64,000 bases of DNA from Ruegeria arenilitoris (GCF_042675705.1 NZ_JBHTJJ010000012.1), one strand, 5' to 3'. Counted from the first letter of the stretch, positions 9,331 through 17,784 are shown. Notes: generated by a model not told the origin, from the sequence alone. Numbers and translations are program-made.

Positions 9331-9364
9331 TCCCACCAATTCCCGCCAGTCCCACAAAGTCCCA
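9331..9364 (-). promoter_or_regulatory. Candidate MraZ operator, distal array
   Basis: On the minus strand the boxes are TGGGA, TGGGA, CGGGA and TGGGA with spacers of 5, 4 and 5 bases, again close to one helical turn apart. This second array is about 120 bp upstream of the proximal one. Whether it serves a second dcw promoter or the divergent DUF1127 side cannot be told from sequence. Confidence 0.5.
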
Positions 9365-9510
9365 TGACCCCACCCAAATCGGGAGTTGACCCAGACGCAC
9401 AAATATCGCGCAGTCCTGAACCGCACAAATTCCACGTTTACGCGCGCAAATTTTCATCAAAATGATGGGCGGCAGCCAGACCCGAGCAATGCCCCGCAGT
9501 TCGCGCTAAC

Positions 9511-9541
9511 GAAAATATCCATATTTTAAAGGCATATTTTC
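9511..9541. repeat. AT-rich inverted repeat between dcw and DUF1127 promoters
   Basis: GAAAATAT (9511-9518) and ATATTTTC (9534-9541) form an 8-bp inverted repeat in an AT-rich patch about 150 bp upstream of the DUF1127 gene. A further palindromic pair, CTATGC-N7-GCATAG, lies at 9567-9585. Either could be a regulator site; neither has a T-run expected of a terminator. Confidence 0.4.
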
Positions 9542-9693
9542 GGGTGTCTGGATTCCGGCAGTCAATCTATGCACTTGCTGCATAGCAGCATTGATCCTGT
9601 CCGGTATTGTGCAATCGCAGCATTTGCCTATCTTCAGTCTCAAGCAAGCGCCGGAACATCGCGGCGGAAACGACAGATGATTGGGTAACGAAC

Positions 9694-9918
9694 ATGGCAG
9701 TCGCAAGCACCAACAGCGCACACAAGAGCGCATCGACATTTGGTTTCGCCTCTCTGATCGAAACCATGAAGACCCGTATCGCACGCTATCGCGTGTACCG
9801 CCAGACGGTGAACGAACTGTCGGAACTGTCGGACCGTGAGCTGGCCGATCTGGGCCTTCACCGTTCGATGATCCGTCGCCTGGCCATGCAGGCCGCCGAA
9901 GAACAATTCGCGCGCTGA
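9694..9918 (+). CDS. Small DUF1127 protein (CcaF1-like) heading the CcsR sRNA locus
   Basis: This 74-residue basic protein carries a DUF1127 domain at residues 35-65 (ELSELSDRELADLGLHR). I start at ATG 9694 (MAVASTNSAH); the frame is open for 29 codons upstream but without family resemblance. In R. sphaeroides the equivalent gene, RSP_6037, is cotranscribed with CcsR1-4 under heat-shock-type sigma factors, and its product CcaF1 is an RNA-binding protein affecting sRNA maturation. The same arrangement follows here, 21 bp after the stop codon. I could not confirm an RpoH-type promoter by eye. Confidence 0.85.
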   Translation: MAVASTNSAHKSASTFGFASLIETMKTRIARYRVYRQTVNELSELSDRELADLGLHRSMIRRLAMQAAEEQFAR

Positions 9919-9939
9919 GCGCCACGAAACATCGAGATC

Positions 9940-10009
9940 AGGTCCACTCCTCCTCCCATAGGACCTGTATTTCAGCGGCAGCATCTCTCCTCCTCCCTGA
10001 TGCTGCCGC
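9940..10009 (+). ncRNA. CcsR/cuckoo sRNA unit 1
   Basis: There are two stem-loops. The first has a 6-bp stem (9940-9945 with 9961-9966) and the second an 11-bp stem (9975-9985 with 9999-10009). Both loops expose CCTCCTCCC (9949-9957 and 9989-9997), which is complementary to a Shine-Dalgarno sequence. This paired-hairpin form defines the CcsR or cuckoo RNA family of Rhodobacterales. It is the most degenerate of the four copies. Confidence 0.85.
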
Positions 10010-10043
10010 ACCCTATACCGGCCTCAACCTGCCGGATGCTGAT

Positions 10044-10121
10044 ACATCGGGGCTCTCCTCCTCCCTGCTCTGATGTTGAAAGCGCGCGGTGGCATCTTCC
10101 TCCTCCCTGATGCCACCGCGC
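10044..10121 (+). ncRNA. CcsR/cuckoo sRNA unit 2
   Basis: The first hairpin has a 10-bp stem with two G-U pairs (10044-10053 with 10067-10076). The second has a perfect 13-bp stem (10084-10096 with 10109-10121). The loops carry CCTCCTCCC at 10057-10065 and 10099-10107. Confidence 0.88.
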
Positions 10122-10154
10122 CCTTCGAATACCGGGCCAGACCCGGAAACGCAT

Positions 10155-10231
10155 ACATCGGGTTCTCCTCCTCCCTTCCCGATGTGAAAAGAGCGCGGTG
10201 GCACCCTTCCTCCTCCCTGGTGTCACCGCGC
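10155..10231 (+). ncRNA. CcsR/cuckoo sRNA unit 3
   Basis: The first hairpin has an 8-bp stem (10155-10162 with 10178-10185). The second has a 13-bp stem with one G-U pair (10193-10205 with 10219-10231). The loops carry CCTCCTCCC at 10167-10175 and 10209-10217. Compensating changes relative to unit 2 keep the stems paired. Confidence 0.88.
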
Positions 10232-10264
10232 GCTTCAGATACCGGGGAAAACCCGGGTTCGGAT

Positions 10265-10348
10265 ACATCGGGGCTCTCCTCCTCCCTGCTCTGATGTTGA
10301 CAAGAACGGCGGTTCCCTCCTCCTCCCTGGGAACCGCCGTTTTATTTC
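10265..10348 (+). ncRNA. CcsR/cuckoo sRNA unit 4
   Basis: The first hairpin nearly repeats that of unit 2 (10265-10274 with 10288-10297, loop motif 10278-10286). The second has a different 13-bp stem (10305-10317 with 10329-10341, loop motif 10319-10327) followed by a T-rich tail, so the last anti-Shine-Dalgarno hairpin is also the array's terminator. Confidence 0.88.
10305..10348 (+). terminator. Intrinsic terminator of the DUF1127-CcsR operon
   Basis: A perfect 13-bp stem (10305-10317 with 10329-10341) is followed immediately by TTTATTT. It faces a separate uvrD terminator on the other strand. Confidence 0.85.
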
Positions 10349-10359
10349 TTTCGGGCATG

Positions 10360-10389
10360 AAAAAGGCACCACGGGCAGGACCGGGCGCC
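10360..10389 (-). terminator. Intrinsic terminator of uvrD
   Basis: On the minus strand a stem of about 9 bp with one bulge (10365-10389) precedes TTTTT (10360-10364), 44 bp after the uvrD stop. A shorter 7-bp stem, ATGTGCC-N4-GGCACAT, lies between (10406-10423). Confidence 0.65.
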
Positions 10390-10432
10390 AATCAACAAAT
10401 CGAGCATGTGCCGGCAGGCACATTCAACAGGA

Positions 10433-12838
10433 TTAGAACGGCACGTCGTCTTTTGCGGATAGATACTGCGCGACGACCTTCTTTGTCCCGGCCTTGTCGA
10501 ACTCGACCTCGACCTTGTCCCCTTCGATCCCGACCACGCCGCCATAGCCGAACTTCTGGTGGAACACTCGCTCGCCCAGCGTGAAGCTGGCCACGGCGGT
10601 CGCGTCGATCACGGTGTTGCGGGATTCGCGCGGCTGTGACATGCCGTATTGCCCCTGCCGCGACTGCATCCGTTTCCAGCCGGGCGAGTTGTAGACATTG
10701 GCCTGCGCCGCGCGGGTCTCGATACCTGCCGACATCTGCCCGCCACCATACAGTCCCGGAGGCGTCAGCACCTCGACATGGTCCTCGGGCAATTCGTCGA
10801 TGAAACGCGAAGGCATCGCGTTCTGCCACTGCCCGAACACCCGCCGGTTGGCGGCGAAGGAAATGGTGCAGACCTCTTCGGCGCGGGTGATTCCCACATA
10901 GGCGAGCCGCCGTTCCTCCTCGAGCCCCTTGAGGCCGGATTCGTCCATCGACCGTTGCGAGGGGAACAGCCCGTCCTCCCAGCCCGGCAGGAACACGGCC
11001 GGGAACTCCAGCCCTTTGGCCGCGTGCAGGGTCATAATCGAGACCTTGGGCCCGCCGCTGTCCTGTTCATTGTCCATCACCAGGCTGACATGCTCCAGGA
11101 ATCCTTGCAGGTTCTCGAAGTTGTCCAGCTGGTTGACCAGTTCCTTGAGGTTTTCCAGCCGCCCCGGCGCTTCGGGCGTTTTGTCGTTCTGCCAGTGGGC
11201 GGTGTAGCCGGATTCGTCCAGCACGATCTGCGCCAGTTCGATATGCGACACCTCGGGTGGGCCATAGCGCACGGGCGCGGTGCCGTCGTCGATGACCGAA
11301 TCGTCCTCGATCTCGATCCGGGGGCCGCGGGTCATCGCGTTCCAGCGGGCCAGCCCCTCGACCAGGTCGCGCAGGGCCGCACCACCCTTGCCCTTGATCA
11401 GCCCCTGCTCGACCGCGATCCGCGCGCCCTGAACCAGCGACACGCCATGTTCGCGCGCGGTGCGCTGGATCGTCTGCTGCGCCTTGTCGCCCAAGCCGCG
11501 CTTGGGGGTGTTCACGATCCGCTCGAAGGCCAAATCATCCTCGGGGCTGACCACCAGCCGGAAATAGGCCATGGCATCGCGGATTTCCATCCGCTCGTAG
11601 AATCGCGGGCCGCCGATCACCTTGTAGGGCAGGCCGATGGTCAGGAACCGGTCCTCGAAGGCGCGCATCTGGTGGCTGGCGCGCACGAGGATGGCGATTT
11701 CGTCCAGGTTCATCGGCCGCACGCCGCGGGTGCCACCCTGCATGGCGTCGATCTCTTCGCCGATCCAGCGGGCCTCTTCCTCGCCATCCCAATGGCCGAT
11801 CAGGCGGACCTTTTCGCCTTCGGGCTTGTCGGTCCACAACTCCTTGCCCAGACGGCTTTCATTGCCACGGATGACGTTCGAGGCGGCGGCCAGAATGTGC
11901 GGGGTCGAGCGGTAGTTCTGTTCCAGCCGTACCACATGAGCGCCGGGAAAGTCCTTCTCGAACCGCAGGATGTTGCCCACCTCGGCCCCGCGCCAGCCAT
12001 AGATCGACTGGTCGTCGTCGCCCACGCAGCAGATGTTCTTGTGCCCGCCCGCCAGCAGCCGCAGCCACAGGTATTGGGCGATGTTGGTGTCCTGGTATTC
12101 GTCTACAAGGATGTAGCGGAACCAGCGCTGGTATTGCTCCAGCACGTCCGGGTGGGTCTGGAAGATGGTGACCATGTGCAACAGCAGGTCGCCGAAATCC
12201 ACCGCGTTCAGCTCGCGCAGTCGGGTCTGGTATTGGGCATAAAGCTCGACGCCCTTGTTGTTGTAGGCCCCGGCATCGGCGGTGGGCACCTTGTCGGGCG
12301 TCAGGGCGCGGTTCTTCCAGTCGTCGATGATGCCGGCCAGCATCCGCGCGGGCCAGCGCTTGTCGTCGATATTGTTGACTTTCAACAATTGCTTAATAAT
12401 CCGAAGTTGGTCATCACTGTCCAGAATTGTGAAGTTCGCTTTCAGATCGACCAATTCGGCATGACGGCGCAGCAGTTTGGCACTGATCGAATGAAAAGTG
12501 CCAAGCCACCGCACGGGCTCTTTCACCGAGTACGGAGTTTTCTCCAGGCGAGTTTGCATCTCCTGGGCCGCTTTGTTGGTGAACGTTACCGCGAGAATTT
12601 CATTTGCTCTTACCCCGTGGTGCTCAATCAAGTGAGCAACCCGAGCCATCAAAGTCCGCGTTTTGCCTGTGCCAGCGCCAGCAAGAATCAATACAGGACC
12701 ATCAACTTTATCGACAGCCTCTTCTTGAGCAGGGTTGAGGCCCTTCTTGTATAAGCCGCAGGTCTGCGAAAACCGTGCCATGGCCCGTGCACTCAGCGAG
12801 GCGCCTTCGAAGGCGTCATTTTCATCGAAACTGCTCAT
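10433..12838 (-). CDS. uvrD: ATP-dependent DNA helicase UvrD/PcrA
   Basis: This superfamily 1 3'-5' helicase acts in nucleotide-excision and mismatch repair and clears proteins from DNA. The 801-residue protein has the Walker A motif AGAGTGKT (53-60), motif II DEYQDTN (246-252), motif III QSIYGWRG (277-284) and the late motifs TLHAAKGLEF and VGITRAEE. The C-terminal ~60 residues (QKFGYGGVVGIEGDKVEVEF) resemble the RNA-polymerase-binding Tudor-like tail of PcrA/UvrD. It is monocistronic, with its own terminator converging on the CcsR array, and divergent from lldD across 161 bp. Confidence 0.96.
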   Translation of the reverse strand: MSSFDENDAFEGASLSARAMARFSQTCGLYKKGLNPAQEEAVDKVDGPVLILAGAGTGKTRTLMARVAHLIEHHGVRANEILAVTFTNKAAQEMQTRLEKTPYSVKEPVRWLGTFHSISAKLLRRHAELVDLKANFTILDSDDQLRIIKQLLKVNNIDDKRWPARMLAGIIDDWKNRALTPDKVPTADAGAYNNKGVELYAQYQTRLRELNAVDFGDLLLHMVTIFQTHPDVLEQYQRWFRYILVDEYQDTNIAQYLWLRLLAGGHKNICCVGDDDQSIYGWRGAEVGNILRFEKDFPGAHVVRLEQNYRSTPHILAAASNVIRGNESRLGKELWTDKPEGEKVRLIGHWDGEEEARWIGEEIDAMQGGTRGVRPMNLDEIAILVRASHQMRAFEDRFLTIGLPYKVIGGPRFYERMEIRDAMAYFRLVVSPEDDLAFERIVNTPKRGLGDKAQQTIQRTAREHGVSLVQGARIAVEQGLIKGKGGAALRDLVEGLARWNAMTRGPRIEIEDDSVIDDGTAPVRYGPPEVSHIELAQIVLDESGYTAHWQNDKTPEAPGRLENLKELVNQLDNFENLQGFLEHVSLVMDNEQDSGGPKVSIMTLHAAKGLEFPAVFLPGWEDGLFPSQRSMDESGLKGLEEERRLAYVGITRAEEVCTISFAANRRVFGQWQNAMPSRFIDELPEDHVEVLTPPGLYGGGQMSAGIETRAAQANVYNSPGWKRMQSRQGQYGMSQPRESRNTVIDATAVASFTLGERVFHQKFGYGGVVGIEGDKVEVEFDKAGTKKVVAQYLSAKDDVPF

Positions 12839-12999
12839 GCGCCCAAACTAAGCCGGAAGCGCGCCAAGGGAAAGGGTTTGTTCACGGCTTGTTCGCGCGG
12901 TTTTGCGAATTTCTTTCGGGGCGCGGGTTGAGCCGTCAGGCGCGGGCTGCATCCGACTGAAACCCTTGCCGAATCGCGCGGCAGGTCGGATCAATCAGC
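12839..12999. other. Divergent intergenic region uvrD / lldD
   Basis: These 161 bp must hold the promoters of both neighbours. I see no convincing sigma-70 hexamers or operator. Confidence 0.4.
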
Positions 13000-14160
13000 A
13001 TGGACCTGCACAGCACCTATCCAGGCATCGAGGATCTGAAGCGACGCGCACGCCGTCGGCTGCCGCGCTTTGTCTGGGACTATGTCGACAGCGGCACCGG
13101 GGCCGAGACCGCGCTGAAACGCAACCGGGCGGCGCTGGACCGCATCGGGTTTCTGCCCGCCATCCTGAAAGGCCCGCTGGAGTTCGACACCCGCACCCGC
13201 TTTCTGGGGCGCGACCATCCCCTGCCCTTCGGCATGGCCCCGATCGGGATGTGCGGTCTGGTCTGGCCGGGGGCCGAGGCGCTGATGGCGCGCGCCGCCG
13301 CGCAGGCGGGCATTCCCTATGTTCTGTCCACCGTCGCCAGCCAAAGCCCCGAGGACATGGCCCCGCATATCGGCGCCGACGCCTGGTTCCAGTTATACCC
13401 GCCCAAAAAACCCGAGATTCGCGCCGACCTGCTGAGCCGCACCCGGTCCGCTGGGTTCGGCACGCTGGTGCTGACGGTCGATGTGCCCGTGGCCTCGCGC
13501 CGGGAACGGCAGACCCGCTCGGGCCTGACCCATCCGCCGCGCCTGACGCCGCGCCTGCTGGCGCAGATCGCCGCCTGCCCGGCCTGGGCCTGGGGCATGG
13601 CGCGTAAGGGCAAGCCCCGGATGCGCACGCTGGACAAATATATCGACGGCACCGCCAACCTGCCACCCACGGCGCATATCGGATACCTGCTCAGGACCTC
13701 TCCGGGCATGGATTACGTCAAGTGGCTGCGCGACCACTGGCAGGGTCCGTTCATCATCAAGGGCGTGCTGCGCCCCGAGGATGCCGAGCGGTTGAAACAG
13801 GCCGGGATCGACGCGCTGTGGGTGTCGAATCACGGCGGCCGTCAGTTCGATGGCGCGCCGGCCAGCATCGACATGCTGCCGGCAATCCGCGCCGCGACCG
13901 ACCTGCCACTGATCTTCGACAGCGGGATTTCGGGCGGGCTGGACATTCTGCGGGCGCGCGCCTTGGGCGCCGATCTGGTCATGCTGGGGCGGGCTTTCCT
14001 CTATGGCGTTGCAGCATTGGGCGTGCGCGGCCCGGCCCATGTCATCGATATTCTGCGGCAGGATATGCTTGCAAATATGGGACAATTGGGTGCCGCAACG
14101 CTAAAAGATCTGCCGAATGTTAACGCAAACATTGATGCCGCGACGCAGCATGTGCCATAA
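13000..14160 (+). CDS. lldD: FMN-dependent alpha-hydroxy-acid dehydrogenase (L-lactate dehydrogenase type)
   Basis: Enzymes of this family oxidise L-lactate or related 2-hydroxy acids using FMN, usually at the inner membrane. The 386-residue TIM-barrel protein has the FMN/substrate segments PIGMCGLVWP, the barrel lysine in FIIKG (K254), and the catalytic SNHGGRQ block (H278, R281). LldD is the best fit by length and motif, but other hydroxy-acid substrates are possible because no lactate permease or LldR regulator adjoins it. The ribosome-binding site is weak. It precedes pyruvate carboxylase, which would use the pyruvate formed. Confidence 0.8.
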   Translation: MDLHSTYPGIEDLKRRARRRLPRFVWDYVDSGTGAETALKRNRAALDRIGFLPAILKGPLEFDTRTRFLGRDHPLPFGMAPIGMCGLVWPGAEALMARAAAQAGIPYVLSTVASQSPEDMAPHIGADAWFQLYPPKKPEIRADLLSRTRSAGFGTLVLTVDVPVASRRERQTRSGLTHPPRLTPRLLAQIAACPAWAWGMARKGKPRMRTLDKYIDGTANLPPTAHIGYLLRTSPGMDYVKWLRDHWQGPFIIKGVLRPEDAERLKQAGIDALWVSNHGGRQFDGAPASIDMLPAIRAATDLPLIFDSGISGGLDILRARALGADLVMLGRAFLYGVAALGVRGPAHVIDILRQDMLANMGQLGAATLKDLPNVNANIDAATQHVP

Positions 14161-14182
14161 AACGCCGCAATAGGCGGCGTTT
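14160..14182 (+). terminator. Weak hairpin after lldD
   Basis: AAACGCCGC (14160-14168) pairs with GCGGCGTTT (14174-14182) around a 5-base loop, directly at the lldD stop codon. The T-run is only three bases, so termination is probably inefficient. Confidence 0.5.
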
Positions 14183-14216
14183 GCGAGCGATAACATGCCG
14201 GTTCTACCCAGAACTA

Positions 14217-14228
14217 CAGATATATCTG
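14217..14228. promoter_or_regulatory. 12-bp palindrome upstream of pyc
   Basis: CAGATATATCTG is a perfect palindrome 53 bp before the pyc start and may be an operator. No matching regulator gene is adjacent. Confidence 0.35.
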
Positions 14229-14280
14229 CGCGTAATCTCGGTCTATTAACACGGCCAAATGCAAAAGACCGGGACTTGCC

Positions 14281-17200
14281 ATGACTGACTTCAAGAAAAT
14301 CCTGATCGCCAACAGGGGTGAGATTGCCATTCGCGTGATGCGCGCCGCGAACGAGATGGGCAAACGCACCGTTGCCGTCTATGCCGAGGAGGACAAGCTG
14401 GGCCTGCACCGGTTCAAGGCCGACGAGGCGTATCGCATCGGCGAGGGTCTGGGCCCGGTCGCGGCCTATCTGTCGATCGACGAGATCATCCGCGTCGCCA
14501 AGGAAAGCGGCGCTGACGCCATCCACCCGGGCTATGGCCTGCTGTCGGAAAACCCCGATTTCGTAGATGCCTGCGTTCAGAACGGCATCACCTTCATCGG
14601 GCCCAAGGCCGAGACCATGCGCGCCCTGGGCGACAAGGCCAGCGCCCGCAAGGTGGCGATTGCCGCCGGTGTGCCGGTGATCCCGGCGACCGAGGTGCTA
14701 GGCGACGATATGGACGCGATCCGCAAGGAAGCGGCCGAGATCGGCTACCCGCTGATGCTCAAGGCGTCCTGGGGCGGCGGCGGCCGCGGGATGCGCCCGA
14801 TCTATTCCGAAGACGAACTGGAAGAAAAGGTTCTGGAAGGCCGTCGCGAGGCCGAGGCCGCATTCGGCAATGGTGAGGGCTATCTGGAAAAGATGATCAC
14901 CCGCGCCCGCCATGTCGAGGTGCAGATCCTGGGCGACAAACACGGGCAGATCTATCACTTGTATGAACGCGACTGCTCGGTCCAGCGCCGAAACCAGAAG
15001 GTCGTGGAACGCGCCCCTGCCCCCTATCTGACCGAAGAGCAACGCGCCGAGATCTGCGACCTAGGCCGCCGCATCTGCGCGCACGTGAACTATGAATGCG
15101 CCGGTACGGTCGAATTCCTGATGGATATGGAGACCGGCAAGTTCTACTTCATCGAGGTGAACCCCCGCGTCCAAGTCGAACACACCGTGACCGAAGAGGT
15201 CACCGGCATCGACATCGTGCAGGCGCAGATTCTGATCGCCGAGGGCAAGACCCTGGCCGAAGCCACAGGCAAGGTCAGCCAGGACGAAATCCGCCTGAAC
15301 GGCCACGCGCTGCAGACCCGCGTCACCACCGAAGACCCGCTTAACAACTTCATCCCCGACTATGGGCGCATCACGGCCTATCGCTCGGCGACGGGCATGG
15401 GCATCCGGCTGGATGGCGGCACGGCCTATGCCGGCGGGGTGATCACCCGGTATTACGACTCGCTTCTGACCAAAGTCACCGCCTGGGCGCCGACGCCGGA
15501 AAAGGCGATTGCCCGGATGGACCGCGCCCTGCGCGAGTTCCGCGTGCGCGGTGTTTCCACCAACATCGCCTTCGTCGAGAACCTGCTGAAGCATCCGACC
15601 TTCCTGTCGAATGAATACACCACCAAGTTCATCGACGAGACGCCCGAGCTGTTCCAGTTCAAGAAGCGCCGCGACCGGGGCACCAAGGTTCTGACCTACA
15701 TCGCCGACATCACGGTCAACGGGCACCCCGAGACCAAGGATCGCCCGCGCCCGCGCGCCGACCTGAAAGAACCCAAGCCCCCCGCGCCCAAGGCCGAACC
15801 GCTGATGGGCACGCGCAACCTGCTGGAACAGAAGGGCCCGCAGGCCGTGGCCGACTGGATGAAGGCCCAGCGCCAGCTGCTGATTACCGACACCACCATG
15901 CGAGACGGGCACCAGTCGCTGCTGGCCACCCGCATGCGCTCGATCGACATGATCCGCGTGGCACCCAGCTATGCCGCGAACCTGCCGCAGTTGTTCAGCG
16001 TCGAATGCTGGGGCGGGGCGACCTTCGACGTGGCCTATCGTTTCCTGCAGGAATGCCCTTGGCAACGCCTGCGTGACCTGCGCGAGGCCATGCCCAACCT
16101 GATGACCCAGATGCTGCTGCGCGGCGCCAATGGGGTGGGCTATACCAACTATCCCGACAACGTGGTGCAAGAGTTCGTGCGTCAGGCCTCACAGAACATC
16201 GACGTGTTCCGCGTGTTCGACTCGCTGAACTGGGTCGAGAACATGCGCGTGGCGATGGACGCGGTGATCGAGAACGGCAAGATCTGTGAAGGTACCGTCT
16301 GCTATACCGGCGACATCATGGACCCGGACCGGGCCAAGTATGACCTGAAATACTATGTCGGCATGGCCAAGGAGCTGCGCGACGCCGGCGCCCATGTTCT
16401 GGGCCTCAAGGACATGGCCGGCCTGCTGAAACCCGCCGCCGCGCGGGTACTGATCCGCGCGCTGAAGGAAGAAGTCGGCCTGCCGATCCACTTCCACACC
16501 CACGACACCGCCGGCATCGCCAGCGCCACCATCCTGGCGGCCAGCGAAGCGGGCGTGGACGTGGTGGACTGCGCGATGGACAGCTTCTCGGGCAATACCA
16601 GCCAGGCGACACTGGGCACGGTGGTCGAGGCCCTGCGCCACACCGACCGCGACACCGGGTTGGACATCAAGGCGATCCGCGAGATCAGCGATTATTTCGA
16701 GGCCGTGCGCGCCCAGTACGCCGCCTTCGAATCCGGACTGCAGGCGCCGGCGTCCGAGGTCTATCTGCACGAGATGCCGGGCGGCCAATTCACCAACCTC
16801 AAGGCGCAAGCGCGCTCGATGGGGCTGGAGGAACGCTGGCACGAAGTCGCGCAGATGTATGCGGATGTGAACCAGATGTTCGGTGACATCGTCAAGGTGA
16901 CGCCGTCCTCGAAAGTGGTGGGTGACATGGCGCTGATGATGGTCAGCCAGGGCCTGACGCGCGAGCAGGTCGAGGATCCCTCGACCGACGTGGCCTTCCC
17001 CGATTCGGTCATCGACATGATGCGCGGCAATCTGGGACAGCCTCCGGGCGGTTTCCCCGAGACGATCGTGACCAAGGTGCTGAAAGGCGAAAAGCCGAAC
17101 ACCGAACGGCCGGGCAAAGACGTGCCTCCGGTTGATCTGGAGGCCACCCGCGCGGAGCTGTCGAAACTGCTGGAGGGCAAGGAGGTCGATGACGAAGACC

Positions 17201-17718
17201 TCAACGGATACCTGATGTATCCCAAGGTGTTCCTGGACTACATGGGCCGCCACCGGATCTATGGCCCGGTACGCACCCTGCCCACCCGCACCTTCTTCTA
17301 CGGCATGGAGCCGGGAGAGGAGATCTCGGCCGAGATCGACCCCGGCAAAACTCTGGAAATCCGGTGCCAGGCGATCAGCGAGACCGACGAGAAGGGCGAA
17401 GTGAAGGTGTTCTTCGAACTGAACGGTCAGCCCCGCGTGATCCGGGTGCCCAACCGGATGGTCCAGGCCTCGACCATACAGCGCCCCAAGGCCGAGGTCG
17501 GAAACGCCAACCATGTCGGCGCGCCGATGCCGGGCGTGGTTTCGACTGTCGCCGTCACCGCCGGGCAAGAGGTCAAAGAAGGCGACCTTCTGCTAACCAT
17601 CGAGGCGATGAAGATGGAAACCGGCATCCATGCCGAGCGCGACGCCACCGTGAAGGCAGTGCATGTCCAGCCCGGCGGCCAGATCGACGCCAAGGACCTT
17701 TTGGTCGAGCTGGAGTGA
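14281..17718 (+). CDS. pyc: Pyruvate carboxylase
   Basis: This biotin enzyme carboxylates pyruvate to oxaloacetate, the main anaplerotic step in roseobacters. The 1145-residue single-chain form has, in order, biotin carboxylase with ATP-grasp (about 1-460, glycine loop GGGGRGMR), the carboxyltransferase barrel (about 540-810, opening TTMRDGHQSLLATRM), the PYC/OADA region (to about 1040) and a C-terminal biotinyl domain with the biotin lysine K1111 in EAMKMET. It has its own terminator downstream. Confidence 0.98.
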   Translation: MTDFKKILIANRGEIAIRVMRAANEMGKRTVAVYAEEDKLGLHRFKADEAYRIGEGLGPVAAYLSIDEIIRVAKESGADAIHPGYGLLSENPDFVDACVQNGITFIGPKAETMRALGDKASARKVAIAAGVPVIPATEVLGDDMDAIRKEAAEIGYPLMLKASWGGGGRGMRPIYSEDELEEKVLEGRREAEAAFGNGEGYLEKMITRARHVEVQILGDKHGQIYHLYERDCSVQRRNQKVVERAPAPYLTEEQRAEICDLGRRICAHVNYECAGTVEFLMDMETGKFYFIEVNPRVQVEHTVTEEVTGIDIVQAQILIAEGKTLAEATGKVSQDEIRLNGHALQTRVTTEDPLNNFIPDYGRITAYRSATGMGIRLDGGTAYAGGVITRYYDSLLTKVTAWAPTPEKAIARMDRALREFRVRGVSTNIAFVENLLKHPTFLSNEYTTKFIDETPELFQFKKRRDRGTKVLTYIADITVNGHPETKDRPRPRADLKEPKPPAPKAEPLMGTRNLLEQKGPQAVADWMKAQRQLLITDTTMRDGHQSLLATRMRSIDMIRVAPSYAANLPQLFSVECWGGATFDVAYRFLQECPWQRLRDLREAMPNLMTQMLLRGANGVGYTNYPDNVVQEFVRQASQNIDVFRVFDSLNWVENMRVAMDAVIENGKICEGTVCYTGDIMDPDRAKYDLKYYVGMAKELRDAGAHVLGLKDMAGLLKPAAARVLIRALKEEVGLPIHFHTHDTAGIASATILAASEAGVDVVDCAMDSFSGNTSQATLGTVVEALRHTDRDTGLDIKAIREISDYFEAVRAQYAAFESGLQAPASEVYLHEMPGGQFTNLKAQARSMGLEERWHEVAQMYADVNQMFGDIVKVTPSSKVVGDMALMMVSQGLTREQVEDPSTDVAFPDSVIDMMRGNLGQPPGGFPETIVTKVLKGEKPNTERPGKDVPPVDLEATRAELSKLLEGKEVDDEDLNGYLMYPKVFLDYMGRHRIYGPVRTLPTRTFFYGMEPGEEISAEIDPGKTLEIRCQAISETDEKGEVKVFFELNGQPRVIRVPNRMVQASTIQRPKAEVGNANHVGAPMPGVVSTVAVTAGQEVKEGDLLLTIEAMKMETGIHAERDATVKAVHVQPGGQIDAKDLLVELE

Positions 17719-17741
17719 CCCAAACCGTTAAAACACAGAAA

Positions 17742-17767
17742 GGCGCGCCATCAAGCGCGCCTTTTTT
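17742..17767 (+). terminator. Intrinsic terminator of pyc
   Basis: The stem GGCGCGC (17742-17748) with GCGCGCC (17755-17761) is followed by six T residues (17762-17767). It also lies between convergent genes. Confidence 0.88.
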
Positions 17768-17784
17768 CATCCGAACAGGCTAGT

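Larger units (their letters stand above)
9940..10348 (+). repeat. Tandem array of four ~110-bp sRNA units
   Basis: Eight CCTCCTCCC loops start at 9949, 9989, 10057, 10099, 10167, 10209, 10278 and 10319. The second loop of each unit recurs at exactly 110-bp intervals. The three inter-unit spacers each hold a small stem of the form CCGGC/G with its complement (10018-10035, 10132-10146, 10242-10256) followed by ATACATCGGG. The array ends in an intrinsic terminator. Confidence 0.9.

Noticed and set aside
9023..9460. 145-codon minus-strand ORF upstream of mraZ
   Set aside because: It covers the leader and TGGGA arrays, has cysteine- and tryptophan-rich unnatural composition and no ribosome-binding site.
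9940..10348. CRISPR array suggested by regularly spaced CCTCCTCCC repeats
   Set aside because: The repeats are only 9 nt, each sits in the loop of a different stem, spacers are themselves repeated, and there are no cas genes.
9972..10391. Minus-strand 139-codon ORF across the sRNA array
   Set aside because: Antisense to structured sRNAs; its GREEE-type repeats are just the translated complement of CCTCCTCCC.
10649..12754. 701-residue plus-strand open frame
   Set aside because: It lies wholly antisense to uvrD, is His/Gln/Arg-rich without motifs, and is a by-product of GC-rich codon usage.
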